The notes beneath the pieces are model-generated. The model was not told the origin of the DNA. It did not search any database and saw only the letters and a program-made list of their open reading frames with translations. A stretch of DNA of 64,000 bases from Methylophilus sp. 13 (GTDB lineage Bacteria; Pseudomonadota; Gammaproteobacteria; Burkholderiales; Methylophilaceae): assembly GCF_015354335.1 (NCBI RefSeq), contig NZ_JADKYR010000004.1:247532-311531 (forward strand), read 5' to 3'. Positions 46,453 to 55,957 of the stretch are shown here, one piece after another. A program made the translations under genes and the position numbers. Positions within the stretch are counted from its first letter, which is position 1. Each line of letters starts with the position of its first letter.

Positions 46453-48579
46453 ATGAATGATGTTGCAGATGTAGTCCAAACCTTTCATGGTGGTTGTCCG
46501 CATGATTGTCCTGATACTTGCGCGATGCAGTTTCATGTCAAAAACGGCGAGCTGATTTCAGTTTCAGGTAACCCTGATCATCCGATGACGCGAGGCGGGT
46601 TATGCGTCAAATTAAAAGATTACGAAAAGCGGCATTATCACCCCAACCGCCTACTCTATCCCATGAAGCGGGTCGGGCCCAAAGGCACGAATCAGTTTGA
46701 GCGCATCACCTGGGATGAGGCCCTGGATACCATTGTGGATCGATGGCAGGCATTGATCAATCATGAAGGCCCCCGTGCGATATTGCCAGTCAGTTATCTG
46801 GGTAATCAGGGGCTGGTACATGGACTCAATGGTGGGGATGCCTTTTTCAACCGGCTGGGCGCCACCGTTTGTGAAAGAACCTTTTGTGGTGAAGGCTCTT
46901 GCACTGCCTGGTTACTCACGGTCGGGCCGACCGCCGGCGTGGACCCCGAAAGCTTCATCCATGCCAATTTCATCGTCATCTGGGCGTGTAACTCTGTCTC
47001 CACCAATCTGCATCACTGGCACATTATTAAAGACGCCCAAAAAAGAGGGGCCAAAGTCGTTGTGGTAGATTCGTTCGCCTCCAAAACCGCAAAAGAAGCC
47101 GATTGGCATATCGCCCCCAAACCAGGGACTGATGGCGCGCTGGCGATGGCGATGATGCACGTGATTATTGCAGACGACTTGGTCGACCATGACTATGTTG
47201 AAAAGTATACCGTCGGTTATGCCGAGCTGGCGGAAAGAGCTAAACCCTGCACGCCGGAATGGGCAGCTGACATCACAGGCATCCCCGCCGACCAGATTCG
47301 CCTGTTTGCCCGCGAATATGCGACCACGCCGCCAGCCGCCATCCGCATTGGCGTCGCACTGGAGCGTAGTTATGGCGGCAGTCAGGCGATACGCGCTGTC
47401 ACCTCATTGCCCGCCCTGATTGGAGCCTGGCGACACGTTGGCGGCGGTGCGCTGCAATTCCCGGTCTGGGAGCATCCTTACAAGTTTGACGTGATTTGCA
47501 GGCCGGACTTGATCCCTGAAGATACGCCAGTGGTGAATATCCTGCAATTAGGCCGGGCGCTGCTTGGCGAAACGCCGCTAGAGGTGCCGATTAAATCTAT
47601 CATGGTGTGGAATACCAATCCGGTCACCCAATCGCCCGAAACTGACAAGGTCATCGAAGGGCTCAAGCGCGAAGACCTGTTTACGATTGTGGCTGATCAT
47701 TTCATCTCTGATACCGCCTCTTATGCAGATATTGTCTTGCCCGCCGCCATGGGTGCAGAGCAGGAAGACATGATCTTATCCTGGGGCCATTTATACCTTA
47801 CCTATAACACCAAATGCATAGAGCCTCCTGGCGAAGCCTTACCCAACAATGAAATATTCCGGCGCTTGGCAAAACGGTTAGGATTCGAAGAAGACAATTT
47901 CAAATGGAGCGACAGCGAATGTCTTGAAAACTATGTAGATTGGAATTCGCCCGCCTGCCAAGGCATAGACCTCAACTACATGCGTGAGCACGGGTTTGCA
48001 AGACTGAATGTAGGCACCAAAGACGACCGCGCGCCGCATCGCGAGGGCAATTTCCCCACCCCAACCGGTAAATGCATGTTCATGGTTGAAGGCGCCAAGA
48101 ATTTTGTCGCAGGCCCTTTCAGGCAGATGTATGACGGTTTTCAGCCAGGCGAAGATTTAGACCCATTGCCGGCCTATGTGCCCAGTCGGGAAGCTCCTGA
48201 TACCAACGCAGCGCTGGCGGCCAGGTTTCCTCTAAACATCATCTCCCCCAAAAGCCATGGCTTTATTAATTCTTCATACGCGAATATGGAATCCAAACTC
48301 CGTGTGCAAGGCGAGCAATACCTGATGATCAACCCGGTAGATGCACTCGCACGCGATGTGCAGGATGGCATGATGGTCAAAACCTATAACGAAAGAGGCG
48401 CTTTTGAAGCGGTCGCCCGTGTCACCACAGACGTAAACCCTGGCATCGTCGTCGCTACTCTGGGCTATTGGCGGCAACTCAACAAGGGGACGGTGAACTG
48501 TATCAGCTCAGCCGAGTATGGTGACATGGGCCACTCAAATACGTTTAGCGATAATCTGGTTGAGGTTGAGCTTGTTTGA
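46453..48579 (+). CDS. Molybdopterin oxidoreductase (formate dehydrogenase/BisC-like superfamily)
   Basis: 708-residue member of the DMSO-reductase superfamily. The N-terminal 4Fe-4S motif is CPHDCPDTC followed by a fourth cysteine in GGLCVKL. The molybdenum-ligand region reads ERTFCGEGSC. The MopB domain continues to about residue 560, and the C-terminal molydopterin dinucleotide-binding barrel follows (from about NIISPKSHGFINSSYAN). No Tat signal is seen, so cytoplasmic. GGAG precedes the ATG at 46453. No electron-transfer partner is adjacent, so the substrate cannot be assigned. It marks the end of the core-like DNA. Confidence 0.86.
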   Translation: MNDVADVVQTFHGGCPHDCPDTCAMQFHVKNGELISVSGNPDHPMTRGGLCVKLKDYEKRHYHPNRLLYPMKRVGPKGTNQFERITWDEALDTIVDRWQALINHEGPRAILPVSYLGNQGLVHGLNGGDAFFNRLGATVCERTFCGEGSCTAWLLTVGPTAGVDPESFIHANFIVIWACNSVSTNLHHWHIIKDAQKRGAKVVVVDSFASKTAKEADWHIAPKPGTDGALAMAMMHVIIADDLVDHDYVEKYTVGYAELAERAKPCTPEWAADITGIPADQIRLFAREYATTPPAAIRIGVALERSYGGSQAIRAVTSLPALIGAWRHVGGGALQFPVWEHPYKFDVICRPDLIPEDTPVVNILQLGRALLGETPLEVPIKSIMVWNTNPVTQSPETDKVIEGLKREDLFTIVADHFISDTASYADIVLPAAMGAEQEDMILSWGHLYLTYNTKCIEPPGEALPNNEIFRRLAKRLGFEEDNFKWSDSECLENYVDWNSPACQGIDLNYMREHGFARLNVGTKDDRAPHREGNFPTPTGKCMFMVEGAKNFVAGPFRQMYDGFQPGEDLDPLPAYVPSREAPDTNAALAARFPLNIISPKSHGFINSSYANMESKLRVQGEQYLMINPVDALARDVQDGMMVKTYNERGAFEAVARVTTDVNPGIVVATLGYWRQLNKGTVNCISSAEYGDMGHSNTFSDNLVEVELV

Positions 48580-48614
48580 ACAGATAATTTGTAAAAGCAG
48601 CAAGGGGATTTAGT

Positions 48615-48836
48615 ATGATCGATCGGATTTCAATACTTGGATCGCCACTCGCGCTTAAAAGCTGTTCAATCAATTGGCTGAACAGTGACTACAAAATTAG
48701 TGGCGATTCAGTCAGCAATCGTAAGGTAAACGACCGACTACTACAGCAGGGTGAGATACTGCTAAGCCTGTACTTTATCGCACGTTCAAATCGCTTAGAA
48801 ACAAACATTCATGAGGCTATCGCTGATGCGCTTTAA
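48615..48836 (+). CDS. Small hypothetical protein at the island edge
   Basis: 73 residues, mostly helical in the second half (LLQQGEILLSLYFIARSNRLETNIHEAIADAL). A GGGG-containing ribosome site is weak but present (AGGGGATTTAGTATG). Not recognised. Its end overlaps the convergent HEPN gene by 20 bases. It could be a truncated gene left at the join of core and accessory DNA. Confidence 0.4.
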   Translation: MIDRISILGSPLALKSCSINWLNSDYKISGDSVSNRKVNDRLLQQGEILLSLYFIARSNRLETNIHEAIADAL

Positions 48837-49383
48837 GTAAATCAACATAATCTTGAATGCTGGTTAATTTAATTTTTATGACCTTATGAATATCCGGTAA
48901 TGCTGATTTTTGAAATGAATTCCGCTTTATCCCATCATAACCAAAATACTGCTCAGCACCGTTGCCGAGCAGTTCTGACCATAGGCGTAAATCAGCTATT
49001 AATTGCTCCAAGTCACTAGCACTGAGATTTTTCTGAGTTAGTTGTCCATGGAATATCTTATTTCGATATCCGATAGCCTCTTGGAGCCTAGCAGTTAAAC
49101 GTTCGTAATCTTTACCAATGATTTCCTTAGTGGAAATTGAGGAAAGTGCATTAAAACAGGCTTCGATTTGGCTGAAGTAGATTTTGGTGTTTGAGGAAAG
49201 AGCATCACGTAGTTTTGGGACATCCTCGCTACCATAGCATTCTGCTTGGTAAACCAAATTGGTAAAGATTTTCCGTAATTGACGTTCAATTTTTATTACT
49301 GCCAAGGCAAATGCGTCTACCGCTCTTGTTGGTGCATCAGAACTCAAAAGTAAATCAATAGTGTCGAATTCGTGATTGGACAT
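48817..49383 (-). CDS. Small protein with HEPN-type RNase motif
   Basis: 188-residue helical protein. The motif GYRNKIFHGQ (R107, N108, H112) fits the R-x4-6-H active site of HEPN ribonucleases, with an acidic helix ahead of it as usual. Such proteins are toxins or effectors that cut RNA in many defence systems. It is the last gene of the six-gene minus-strand operon, 8 bases after the membrane protein gene. The fold is inferred from the motif and helical content only. Confidence 0.6.
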   Translation of the reverse strand: MSNHEFDTIDLLLSSDAPTRAVDAFALAVIKIERQLRKIFTNLVYQAECYGSEDVPKLRDALSSNTKIYFSQIEACFNALSSISTKEIIGKDYERLTARLQEAIGYRNKIFHGQLTQKNLSASDLEQLIADLRLWSELLGNGAEQYFGYDGIKRNSFQKSALPDIHKVIKIKLTSIQDYVDLLKAHQR

Positions 49384-49391
49384 AGTGACAC

Positions 49392-50180
49392 TTAAGGTGC
49401 TGCCTTAGTCCGAGACCTAGTTGTTTTTAAGTTGTCGCAGCTATGAAATAGCCGTTCTGAATAAGCGGTAGCTACTCGTAGCAATGAAGACTCAGTAATA
49501 AAAAAAATCCATGCTAATAATATGGTGGTCGAGACAACAAGCGAAGTGATTGATGATGGTGCCAAAGCAATGAATTTATCAATTGACCAATATGGTTCGA
49601 AGATAGATATCACTTTTGCATGAAACAAGGTCCAGATAACCGAAGCTAAGGCTACTACTACCCCAATTCGCTTCAAACCTAACATGTTTCGCCTGAATCC
49701 GTATGCAATATTCTCTTTGAATACAAGAGGAAATTTTTTTGTATCTCGCGTATTGCTTATTAACCAAACCGTGCCCGCACGGTAGATTTCATCAGCTTGA
49801 TGAGGATTAGCTAATTCTTCAGCCGAGCTAGGAAAGGCAGTCATAATTCCTTTCGATAAGGTTTGGTGAATTCGATTTTTGGTAACTCCATCAATCCGGT
49901 TGTCACTGTGTCTCAGCATGAGGGTAGTAGGTTTGCCGCCCCATTTTGCAAATAATTTATCTTCTAGTTTCTTGCCCGCATCTCTCGCTGCACTACCTAA
50001 CATATAGGCTATACCGCTAAATCCTAAGATTGAAAGAACACTAGAAGCGACTATATATTTTGTACCATATAAACAAACCAATAGCACTGCCAACGGAGTA
50101 AGCACTATAAGACCTGGATATAGTCTTGCCGGACGATCATAGGGATCTAGAAATTTACCAACGATTTCATTTAGTCCCAT
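49392..50180 (-). CDS. Four-helix membrane protein of the defence operon
   Basis: 262 residues with hydrophobic segments at about 20-38, 43-62, 170-190 and 205-230, leaving a cytoplasmic domain of about 100 residues between the second and third (includes KWGGKPTTLMLRHSDNRIDG and a conserved-looking YRAGTVWLISNTRD). Not recognised. It overlaps the preceding MBL-fold gene by 10 bases, with GAGG before the ATG. A membrane-located effector or anchor for the system is a reasonable inference. Confidence 0.7.
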   Translation of the reverse strand: MGLNEIVGKFLDPYDRPARLYPGLIVLTPLAVLLVCLYGTKYIVASSVLSILGFSGIAYMLGSAARDAGKKLEDKLFAKWGGKPTTLMLRHSDNRIDGVTKNRIHQTLSKGIMTAFPSSAEELANPHQADEIYRAGTVWLISNTRDTKKFPLVFKENIAYGFRRNMLGLKRIGVVVALASVIWTLFHAKVISIFEPYWSIDKFIALAPSSITSLVVSTTILLAWIFFITESSLLRVATAYSERLFHSCDNLKTTRSRTKAAP

Positions 50181-51274
50181 GATTCAACCTCATTAGAGAA
50201 TTTCATAGGGTCAGATGGTGAATAACCCTCTCTTGCAGGAGTTTTATGGGAATGTCGTTGTGCGCGACCCTTGGTGCTAATTACTTTCGCTCCTCGACGA
50301 AGCAAAGCATTAACGACCATTAAGCGTGGATGGGTTGATGAATCTTTACCCGCAGATACAAATGCGGTTTTAGTGTAATTTTCATCCTGAATTGTTTTCT
50401 TAGGACCTACAATTAAGTCAAGCACCGTTGGGGAAACATTATTTCGACTTCCATGATGGGGTACTTGTATAAATTTTAATATCTTGGGTAATTCATACCC
50501 AAGAAATATTGCTTCCTTTGAAGCCCTCAAAAGCGCTTTAATACCTGAATCGCCAGTGAGCAATACACCATAATTATCAAAATTTCCAAGCAGAATCGCA
50601 CTGCTTTCATTCTCAGCAGAAGTTGAAACGTTTTCTCTTAAAGAGTCGGTAGCCCAGTTTTCATTGACTCGATTTAACAACTTTTTCTCAGCTTCCTTCA
50701 ATTGTTCAATTGCGATATCTAATGTGGCACTTAATGGTTTCAGATCTGGAGATTTGGCAAAGGCTGGTATAAGCTCATGCACGTACCATTCTTTTTCCGG
50801 GGACAACACAGTGAAAGGGCCGATTTTACTGCCTTGAAATGGCTCAGATAAAGGGATTTTCTTTTCTGAGGCAATTGTTTCAAGTTTATAAGCGGCTGCC
50901 ATTTTTTCTTGTAACCGTTCTGCAAGGCTATTGTCAGTAATACGACCATCCCTAAAGTATTCACGGATAGTGGCAGAATATACCCAAGGCCGATGCATCC
51001 ATAACTCACCTACTTGCAATTGTTCCAGAACGACTTGAAGCCCACTTGCATGGTCGCCATCAGGATGAGAATTAACCACATAATCCACTTTTCTAGTGTC
51101 ATAGTGCTTTACGATTAAATCTACAAGAGCTTGCCCAGACTCCTTGGTACCCCCGTCGTAGACCAACACCTTGTATGAGTCACCCTCTTTCCAGCGGCAC
51201 GCAATAGCATCACCACTTTTGTCTCCAGAGCCGACTGGAAGGAAATCAATTTCGTAGGGAACCTCTCCTGACAT
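50171..51274 (-). CDS. Metallo-beta-lactamase-fold hydrolase (ComEC/Rec2-like), copy 1
   Basis: 367 residues, no membrane segments. Metal-site motifs are SHPDGDHASG (H70, D72, D74, H75), a central LLTGDSG and a late VPHHGSRNN, as in the MBL domain of ComEC/Rec2-like proteins. This domain is often a nuclease or phosphodiesterase. Between residues about 190 and 235 there is a variable helical insert. It lies in an operon with E2-E1-JAB and patatin genes. The 148-base gap upstream is the largest within the operon; GGAT precedes the ATG. Confidence 0.82.
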   Translation of the reverse strand: MSGEVPYEIDFLPVGSGDKSGDAIACRWKEGDSYKVLVYDGGTKESGQALVDLIVKHYDTRKVDYVVNSHPDGDHASGLQVVLEQLQVGELWMHRPWVYSATIREYFRDGRITDNSLAERLQEKMAAAYKLETIASEKKIPLSEPFQGSKIGPFTVLSPEKEWYVHELIPAFAKSPDLKPLSATLDIAIEQLKEAEKKLLNRVNENWATDSLRENVSTSAENESSAILLGNFDNYGVLLTGDSGIKALLRASKEAIFLGYELPKILKFIQVPHHGSRNNVSPTVLDLIVGPKKTIQDENYTKTAFVSAGKDSSTHPRLMVVNALLRRGAKVISTKGRAQRHSHKTPAREGYSPSDPMKFSNEVESWD

Positions 51275-51422
51275 ACCACTATCCTTTTAGTTGTTAAAGA
51301 GCATAATCCCTACAGTGGGGAGGGTTTTTGCGATTTCAAGAGGGAAATAGAGAGGAAGTATCTAATTTAGGCTAACCATTGTGTTCCGTCATTTATTGAC
51401 GCATAAATTCATTGATTAGCAT

Positions 51423-52502
51423 TTAATGAATTTTGCCTTCAGGATACAGTCCATACTCACTTTCGACTTTTTTCGATACCTGATATCCATATCCCGCAAT
51501 TTGATCGAAATTTACTTCAGATATTTTGTTCAGATCAGTAGGGTAACTTGAAGCAAATCGAGCATCTTCGCACTTACTTCCATCAACTAGGGGAGTATTA
51601 ATATAAATATATGCTCCGTTGCTTTTATCAGCTTGTATATAGGTACTGAAAGTTCTCACTCTCAAAGCCCGTGCTTGGTTAGAAATAATATCCAGTACGC
51701 GCATCAGTCTAAATGGACTGAGCGCCCATCGTTTAAAACCCGTTTTTAACGGAGCCCCCGCATCTGAAGTAATAATGTAGATATTTTGGACCTTTGCCTT
51801 GAGGATTCCACTATTGAAATATGGTTCCAAGCCTAAGTTGTCATAGACACCGCCATCATACAAATGCAGTTTGGAGAAAGGCGGATTTCTTATTTCTCCA
51901 AGGCCGTTAGGTGTCCAAGTTCTCCACTCGTACTTAGTGGTATCCAACACTAGTGGTCCAATACCACCAGGAAATCCAGCAGACACTGCCATTGCATTTG
52001 CGAGCTTAAGGTTTCCTGCCGATGCATAGCCGATTGTGTAATCGCCAATACTGTCTTTTTTAAAGCGAAACCTCACTCCGTTTTCGGCAGGAGTACCATT
52101 AATCGAGACCTCTGGCTCAATGGGTAAATCACTCAAGCGAGCAGTTACACCCCAATCCTTTTCCAACGTTTTAGCAACTGCATTTGCACGTGATAAAAGA
52201 TACTTCCAGTTCCATGGGTAAAGTAATTGTTTAAGCGCGCCCACCATGATGCTCCTAGTGCAGAACTTTTCGCGCAGGCTAGGATAAACGACGTCTAAAT
52301 ACTCTGTAGAAGTGGGCCACCTGAGTTGATTCTCTTGCAGGATTAACCCTAGCAATAGACTTCCCCCGGACACAGTAGAAATCCTGCTAACCTTCTCTAA
52401 CAAGTTTCGTTCTGCCAATGCTTTTAATACGCCCATATGGAAAACCATTGCTCTCACGCCACCACCTGAAAGAGCCAATGCAATGCTTTTATCAGTCATC
52501 AC
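51423..52502 (-). CDS. Patatin-like phospholipase
   Basis: 359 residues. The oxyanion glycine loop is SGGGVRAM, the nucleophile serine is S45 (STVSGGS), and the catalytic aspartate is in YDGGVYDN. These form the Ser-Asp dyad of patatins. In CBASS, a patatin (CapV) degrades membrane phospholipid after activation. Here no CD-NTase is encoded, so the trigger differs. The gene overlaps the E2-E1-JAB gene by 4 bases (ATGA), so the two proteins are made together. Confidence 0.88.
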   Translation of the reverse strand: MMTDKSIALALSGGGVRAMVFHMGVLKALAERNLLEKVSRISTVSGGSLLLGLILQENQLRWPTSTEYLDVVYPSLREKFCTRSIMVGALKQLLYPWNWKYLLSRANAVAKTLEKDWGVTARLSDLPIEPEVSINGTPAENGVRFRFKKDSIGDYTIGYASAGNLKLANAMAVSAGFPGGIGPLVLDTTKYEWRTWTPNGLGEIRNPPFSKLHLYDGGVYDNLGLEPYFNSGILKAKVQNIYIITSDAGAPLKTGFKRWALSPFRLMRVLDIISNQARALRVRTFSTYIQADKSNGAYIYINTPLVDGSKCEDARFASSYPTDLNKISEVNFDQIAGYGYQVSKKVESEYGLYPEGKIH

Positions 52503-54739
52503 TGAACCAACCCTTGTGAAATTGACATGTTGGTCTCATTCACGATTACTTGAAGCGCCGGCAAACCGTCCCCGGCCATCCCCAGTGCAAGATAACTCAA
52601 CTGAATTAAATCATCTGTGCTCGGGACTGCAGGATAATTATCAGGATGACTATGCCACTCTCCTACATAACCAACTACACCTGCTGTGCGCATTGATATA
52701 TCTTTTATTTTTTCAGCTAATTTCTCAGTTCCACGCTCAAAAGAATGCGGCGTTGATTTACTGTCTGGTGGCGGAGGTAATGCATCCACAATAACCACTG
52801 TATTGAGACTAAGATCATAGAATCCAACCAATACTCCACCGGTTTCATTTGGTAATCGCTCAGCTCTAATAGCATGCATTGTGTTTTGTACCTCTTGGTC
52901 GTAGTAGACTTTGAAGGCACCAAGATCAATGACCTTTTCAGCAAATGTCTCAACCGAGTAATAAGTTACAGAACCAGTTTCTGGATCATGCTCCCATATT
53001 TTGACCGCAGAATTTGGGCTGACAATCGCTCTTCTTATTTGCTCGGCTAAAGTGCTGCCGTGCAGCATGATTTCAGAATATGGCATGACTACTGAAATAT
53101 CTCTACAACTTGAACCACTCCAAAACGTAGCACCGTTCCCACTCAAATGACTTGCACCCCAATCTTTCCTAATGAGTGCACGATAATATTGTGCTTCTAA
53201 GCTGCGTAGCCTTATTTCTCGCTTATCATCCTCTAATAGTAATACTCCTGATTTTCCATTTGGAGTAACGAACACTGACGCGTGCCGCGCAACTCCTTCA
53301 ATAGTGCTTGCAAGCCTTGGGTATTGCAATGTGGTAGATACATCGACAATGAGCTCTGCATTTTGCAATGCACCCAGGACAGCTTTATTTTCAAAGTTAC
53401 AAGCATCTTGCGGGATCGGCGTGATCACATTTGAATTGCCTAAAGCCTCAGCTTGAATATCTTGAACAGCTAATACCTTCATCAATCCAATGTGCGCTAA
53501 TCCAGCAGGATGTCGTGATAGATTGTGTGGTCTGATATAGTCATTGTCTATGACTGTCCAAGCACCCCAACCACTTCGCATCCATAAATTCAGCATGGTG
53601 CTACCTAGCGAACCAACCCCGACAATTACCGCTGATGGCCCCTCATCAGAAATACCTGATTGCGCTCTTGAGGCAGCTTTATCGTTTTCGCGACTGACTT
53701 GCATCGCATAAACATCGTTATTTCTCCACTCAGTCTTTTGTGAAACACCAACAATTGGAGTATAGAAATAGGTATTTCCTGAAAGTGAGCAAATGTCTAA
53801 ATCATTGCCAAGCTCGTACTTACCCTTACGTAAAATAAAAGCCCTGCGGAAAATGCGCTCAGGTGAACTACCCGCGTCTCGTTGAATTGGGATGTTCAAT
53901 AACAGCACAGTCTTAGTGCCAGTTGATGCTTTGGGTATGCCTTCACTGGGCAAGCTTTGTTCAATTTCAGCTTTTAACTGCTCGAGTAGATTAACCCCTT
54001 TAGCTGCCAGCAACTCAACCAGACTCCCCAAGTTGGTTGGATTACTTTGGGTAGCACTGTGTGTAATTGAAGGCAATGAAAGCTCAATGAAATCTACTTC
54101 ATGATTTTGATTCTTACCTGTTAGTGGTAGAAGTAAACAGGTTATCCCGCCATCTGGACGTTCCAGAGCTCTATACACAGTTAAATGCGCACCGCTTTTC
54201 TGCAACTCTTCGATATTCCATGGCAGAACAAGCTCGTACTTTGTATAGAAAAACGGCTGTTCAACAGGTTGATCAGCGGGGTGTAGTTGACCACGGGAAG
54301 ATGCAACTAGCCACCAAATTATCCGCTTAAGAAAATTTTGCGGTGTCCATGTTCTAAGGACATCGGCAGGTGGATCAAAATAAAGGCAGAGGTTAGCTGG
54401 TGTCTCATCTGACGTCTGATTTAAATGCATCAGTTTAGGGAAGTCTTTTCTGAGCGCCGACACCTCGACTAATTGATTCACATCAGTCGGAATTAATAAT
54501 GCTAATCTTTCCCTGTACTTGATGCCAAACTGATTTTTTGGTGGCACCTCGTCTAACTCAAGGTCTATGATTAACATCTCAATCCGCCCAAACTCTTGAA
54601 GCTGGAATCTAGATACAGAGACAAGTGTAAAGTCGCGATGCTGTTTTATAGCCTCCAGTAAAGCTTTTGCGCGGCTTATCTCTAAACCGCCTTCATCAAT
54701 GGCCTCTGCCATTGCATATTCGTAAAAATTATCAGTCAT
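52499..54739 (-). CDS. E2-E1-JAB triple-domain protein (ubiquitin-like conjugation)
   Basis: 746 residues in three parts. Residues about 1-165 look like a bacterial E2: a cysteine in PANLCLYF (C118) followed by a WTPQNFLKRIIWWL helix. Residues about 365-600 are an E1/ThiF adenylating domain: GVGSLGS (374-380), the aspartate D398 in VIDND, RPHNLSRH, and a candidate catalytic cysteine C545 (SGSSCRD). Residues about 615-746 are a JAB/JAMM peptidase: E632 and the zinc motif HSHP-x7-S-x2-D (H696, H698, D710). It resembles Cap2 and Cap3 of CBASS fused in one chain. Start overlaps the preceding stop (TAATG). Confidence 0.88.
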   Translation of the reverse strand: MTDNFYEYAMAEAIDEGGLEISRAKALLEAIKQHRDFTLVSVSRFQLQEFGRIEMLIIDLELDEVPPKNQFGIKYRERLALLIPTDVNQLVEVSALRKDFPKLMHLNQTSDETPANLCLYFDPPADVLRTWTPQNFLKRIIWWLVASSRGQLHPADQPVEQPFFYTKYELVLPWNIEELQKSGAHLTVYRALERPDGGITCLLLPLTGKNQNHEVDFIELSLPSITHSATQSNPTNLGSLVELLAAKGVNLLEQLKAEIEQSLPSEGIPKASTGTKTVLLLNIPIQRDAGSSPERIFRRAFILRKGKYELGNDLDICSLSGNTYFYTPIVGVSQKTEWRNNDVYAMQVSRENDKAASRAQSGISDEGPSAVIVGVGSLGSTMLNLWMRSGWGAWTVIDNDYIRPHNLSRHPAGLAHIGLMKVLAVQDIQAEALGNSNVITPIPQDACNFENKAVLGALQNAELIVDVSTTLQYPRLASTIEGVARHASVFVTPNGKSGVLLLEDDKREIRLRSLEAQYYRALIRKDWGASHLSGNGATFWSGSSCRDISVVMPYSEIMLHGSTLAEQIRRAIVSPNSAVKIWEHDPETGSVTYYSVETFAEKVIDLGAFKVYYDQEVQNTMHAIRAERLPNETGGVLVGFYDLSLNTVVIVDALPPPPDSKSTPHSFERGTEKLAEKIKDISMRTAGVVGYVGEWHSHPDNYPAVPSTDDLIQLSYLALGMAGDGLPALQVIVNETNMSISQGLVQ

Positions 54740-55893
54740 TAGCCAGCTCTTGGTGGCGTAGATGAAATTATAGCGGGTGCACCAGAAACGACCGACTTAA
54801 TCCATGAGATGCCACCTGCTGTTATTTCAAATACGATAGGCTTTGGCTGGTTGGCATTCGGCTCCTCCATGGTTACAAGAAACTTCCTTCCCTGCACCTG
54901 TTTCAGGTAGCGCTCATATGCCTTGCGCGCCTGGATATGCGGCGGCTGTACTTCATCATAAGCCTCTTTAGTATCCGGAATTGGCTTACTGCAACTGACG
55001 ATGTAGGCCCCTTCCTTACCTTCAAGCAGCAGCTCTTTTACGAGATCTTTAGGTATCGTTTCATATTGGCCTTTTTCGGCACTAAGTGCTTTGTAGCTAC
55101 AGTGATGGGGAATATTAAACAGATCCCATTTCAGACGATCATCGTTGTTGTGGTATCGCGTTGTATTAACTATATCCTCAATATCACACCATTCAGCATC
55201 GCCCACTTCCAGGTAGTCATAGTCGTATCCATCTGCACGGAGTCTTACATTGAATACCAAAGCGGCACTATTTCGAACAACATCACCTTCGTCACAATGC
55301 TTGATAAATGGTGAATGGCAAAAGAATTCAATCTGGTCTAGATCGATATCAAAGCCAGGAACCATTTCCCCGGCATCAACAAATAAATAGTCTCTTGCAT
55401 CAGGTTTTTCACCACGCGCCTCAAGCCTAGGTACTAGCCAATCCAATAACTTTTGTGGCTTGGAAAAAACACGAATACCTGTGCCTTCGAGGATTCTATG
55501 GCGAGCTTCTTGTCGCAGGATCGCAAACTCCTCTGACTTCTGATCCATTTCGACTTCTTCAACAACCATTGCTGCGGGAACCCAAAGTTCTCTTATTTTG
55601 ATTCTCTCGTCTGCATGATATGTTTTGGACTGCTCAAGCCAAAAAAACTCGGTACTACCTCGAATATGGTCCAAGTCAGCGTGAGTAAACGCCACGACAT
55701 CGAAATAATCTCTTTCGGCCGCGTCTAGCTCTGCTTTTAAGGCCGCTTTAAGATCAATTGCTGGATTCTCCTCATCTTCAGCATTTGCCCTATGACAAAA
55801 ATCGAAAAGGATTCTTTTGCCTTTGGCCGTGATGATTTGTGTTGTGTCGCCATTGCCGACTGGATAGAACTTTATTTGATGTACGTCTGCCAC
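54739..55893 (-). CDS. Metallo-beta-lactamase-fold hydrolase, copy 2
   Basis: 384 residues from a GTG start. The first metal motif is FTHADLDHIRGS and a later one IPHHCSYKALS, as in ComEC-like MBL domains; the N-terminus (HQIKFYPVGNGDTTQII) has the usual first strand pair. An apparent longer frame begins with a TTG at 55986, but that codon is the -35 box of the operon promoter, so the GTG at 55893 is chosen. First gene of the six-gene operon; it shares one base with the next gene. Confidence 0.8.
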   Translation of the reverse strand: MADVHQIKFYPVGNGDTTQIITAKGKRILFDFCHRANAEDEENPAIDLKAALKAELDAAERDYFDVVAFTHADLDHIRGSTEFFWLEQSKTYHADERIKIRELWVPAAMVVEEVEMDQKSEEFAILRQEARHRILEGTGIRVFSKPQKLLDWLVPRLEARGEKPDARDYLFVDAGEMVPGFDIDLDQIEFFCHSPFIKHCDEGDVVRNSAALVFNVRLRADGYDYDYLEVGDAEWCDIEDIVNTTRYHNNDDRLKWDLFNIPHHCSYKALSAEKGQYETIPKDLVKELLLEGKEGAYIVSCSKPIPDTKEAYDEVQPPHIQARKAYERYLKQVQGRKFLVTMEEPNANQPKPIVFEITAGGISWIKSVVSGAPAIISSTPPRAG

Positions 55894-55920
55894 GATTAGG
55901 AGCCTTTCATCATAACGGGA

Positions 55921-55939
55921 AGTGCTATGAAATAGCACT
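55921..55939. promoter_or_regulatory. Palindrome in the defence operon leader (possible operator)
   Basis: AGTGCTA-N5-TAGCACT lies about 12 to 30 bases after the predicted transcription start and 28 bases before the GTG. A third copy of the half-site (AGTGCTA, 55951-55957) overlaps the start-site region. It may be an operator or form a leader hairpin. Confidence 0.5.
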
Positions 55940-55957
55940 CGCCTTGTAGGAGTGCTA

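Noticed and set aside
46246..46536. 96-codon minus-strand frame before the molybdoenzyme
   Set aside because: No ribosome site; composition is that of an AT-rich intergenic region, and it overlaps the real start at 46453.
48817..55893. Calling the operon a type II CBASS
   Set aside because: No CD-NTase or other cyclic-oligonucleotide synthase is visible in the operon or nearby, and the two MBL-fold proteins and HEPN-like protein are not standard Cap proteins.
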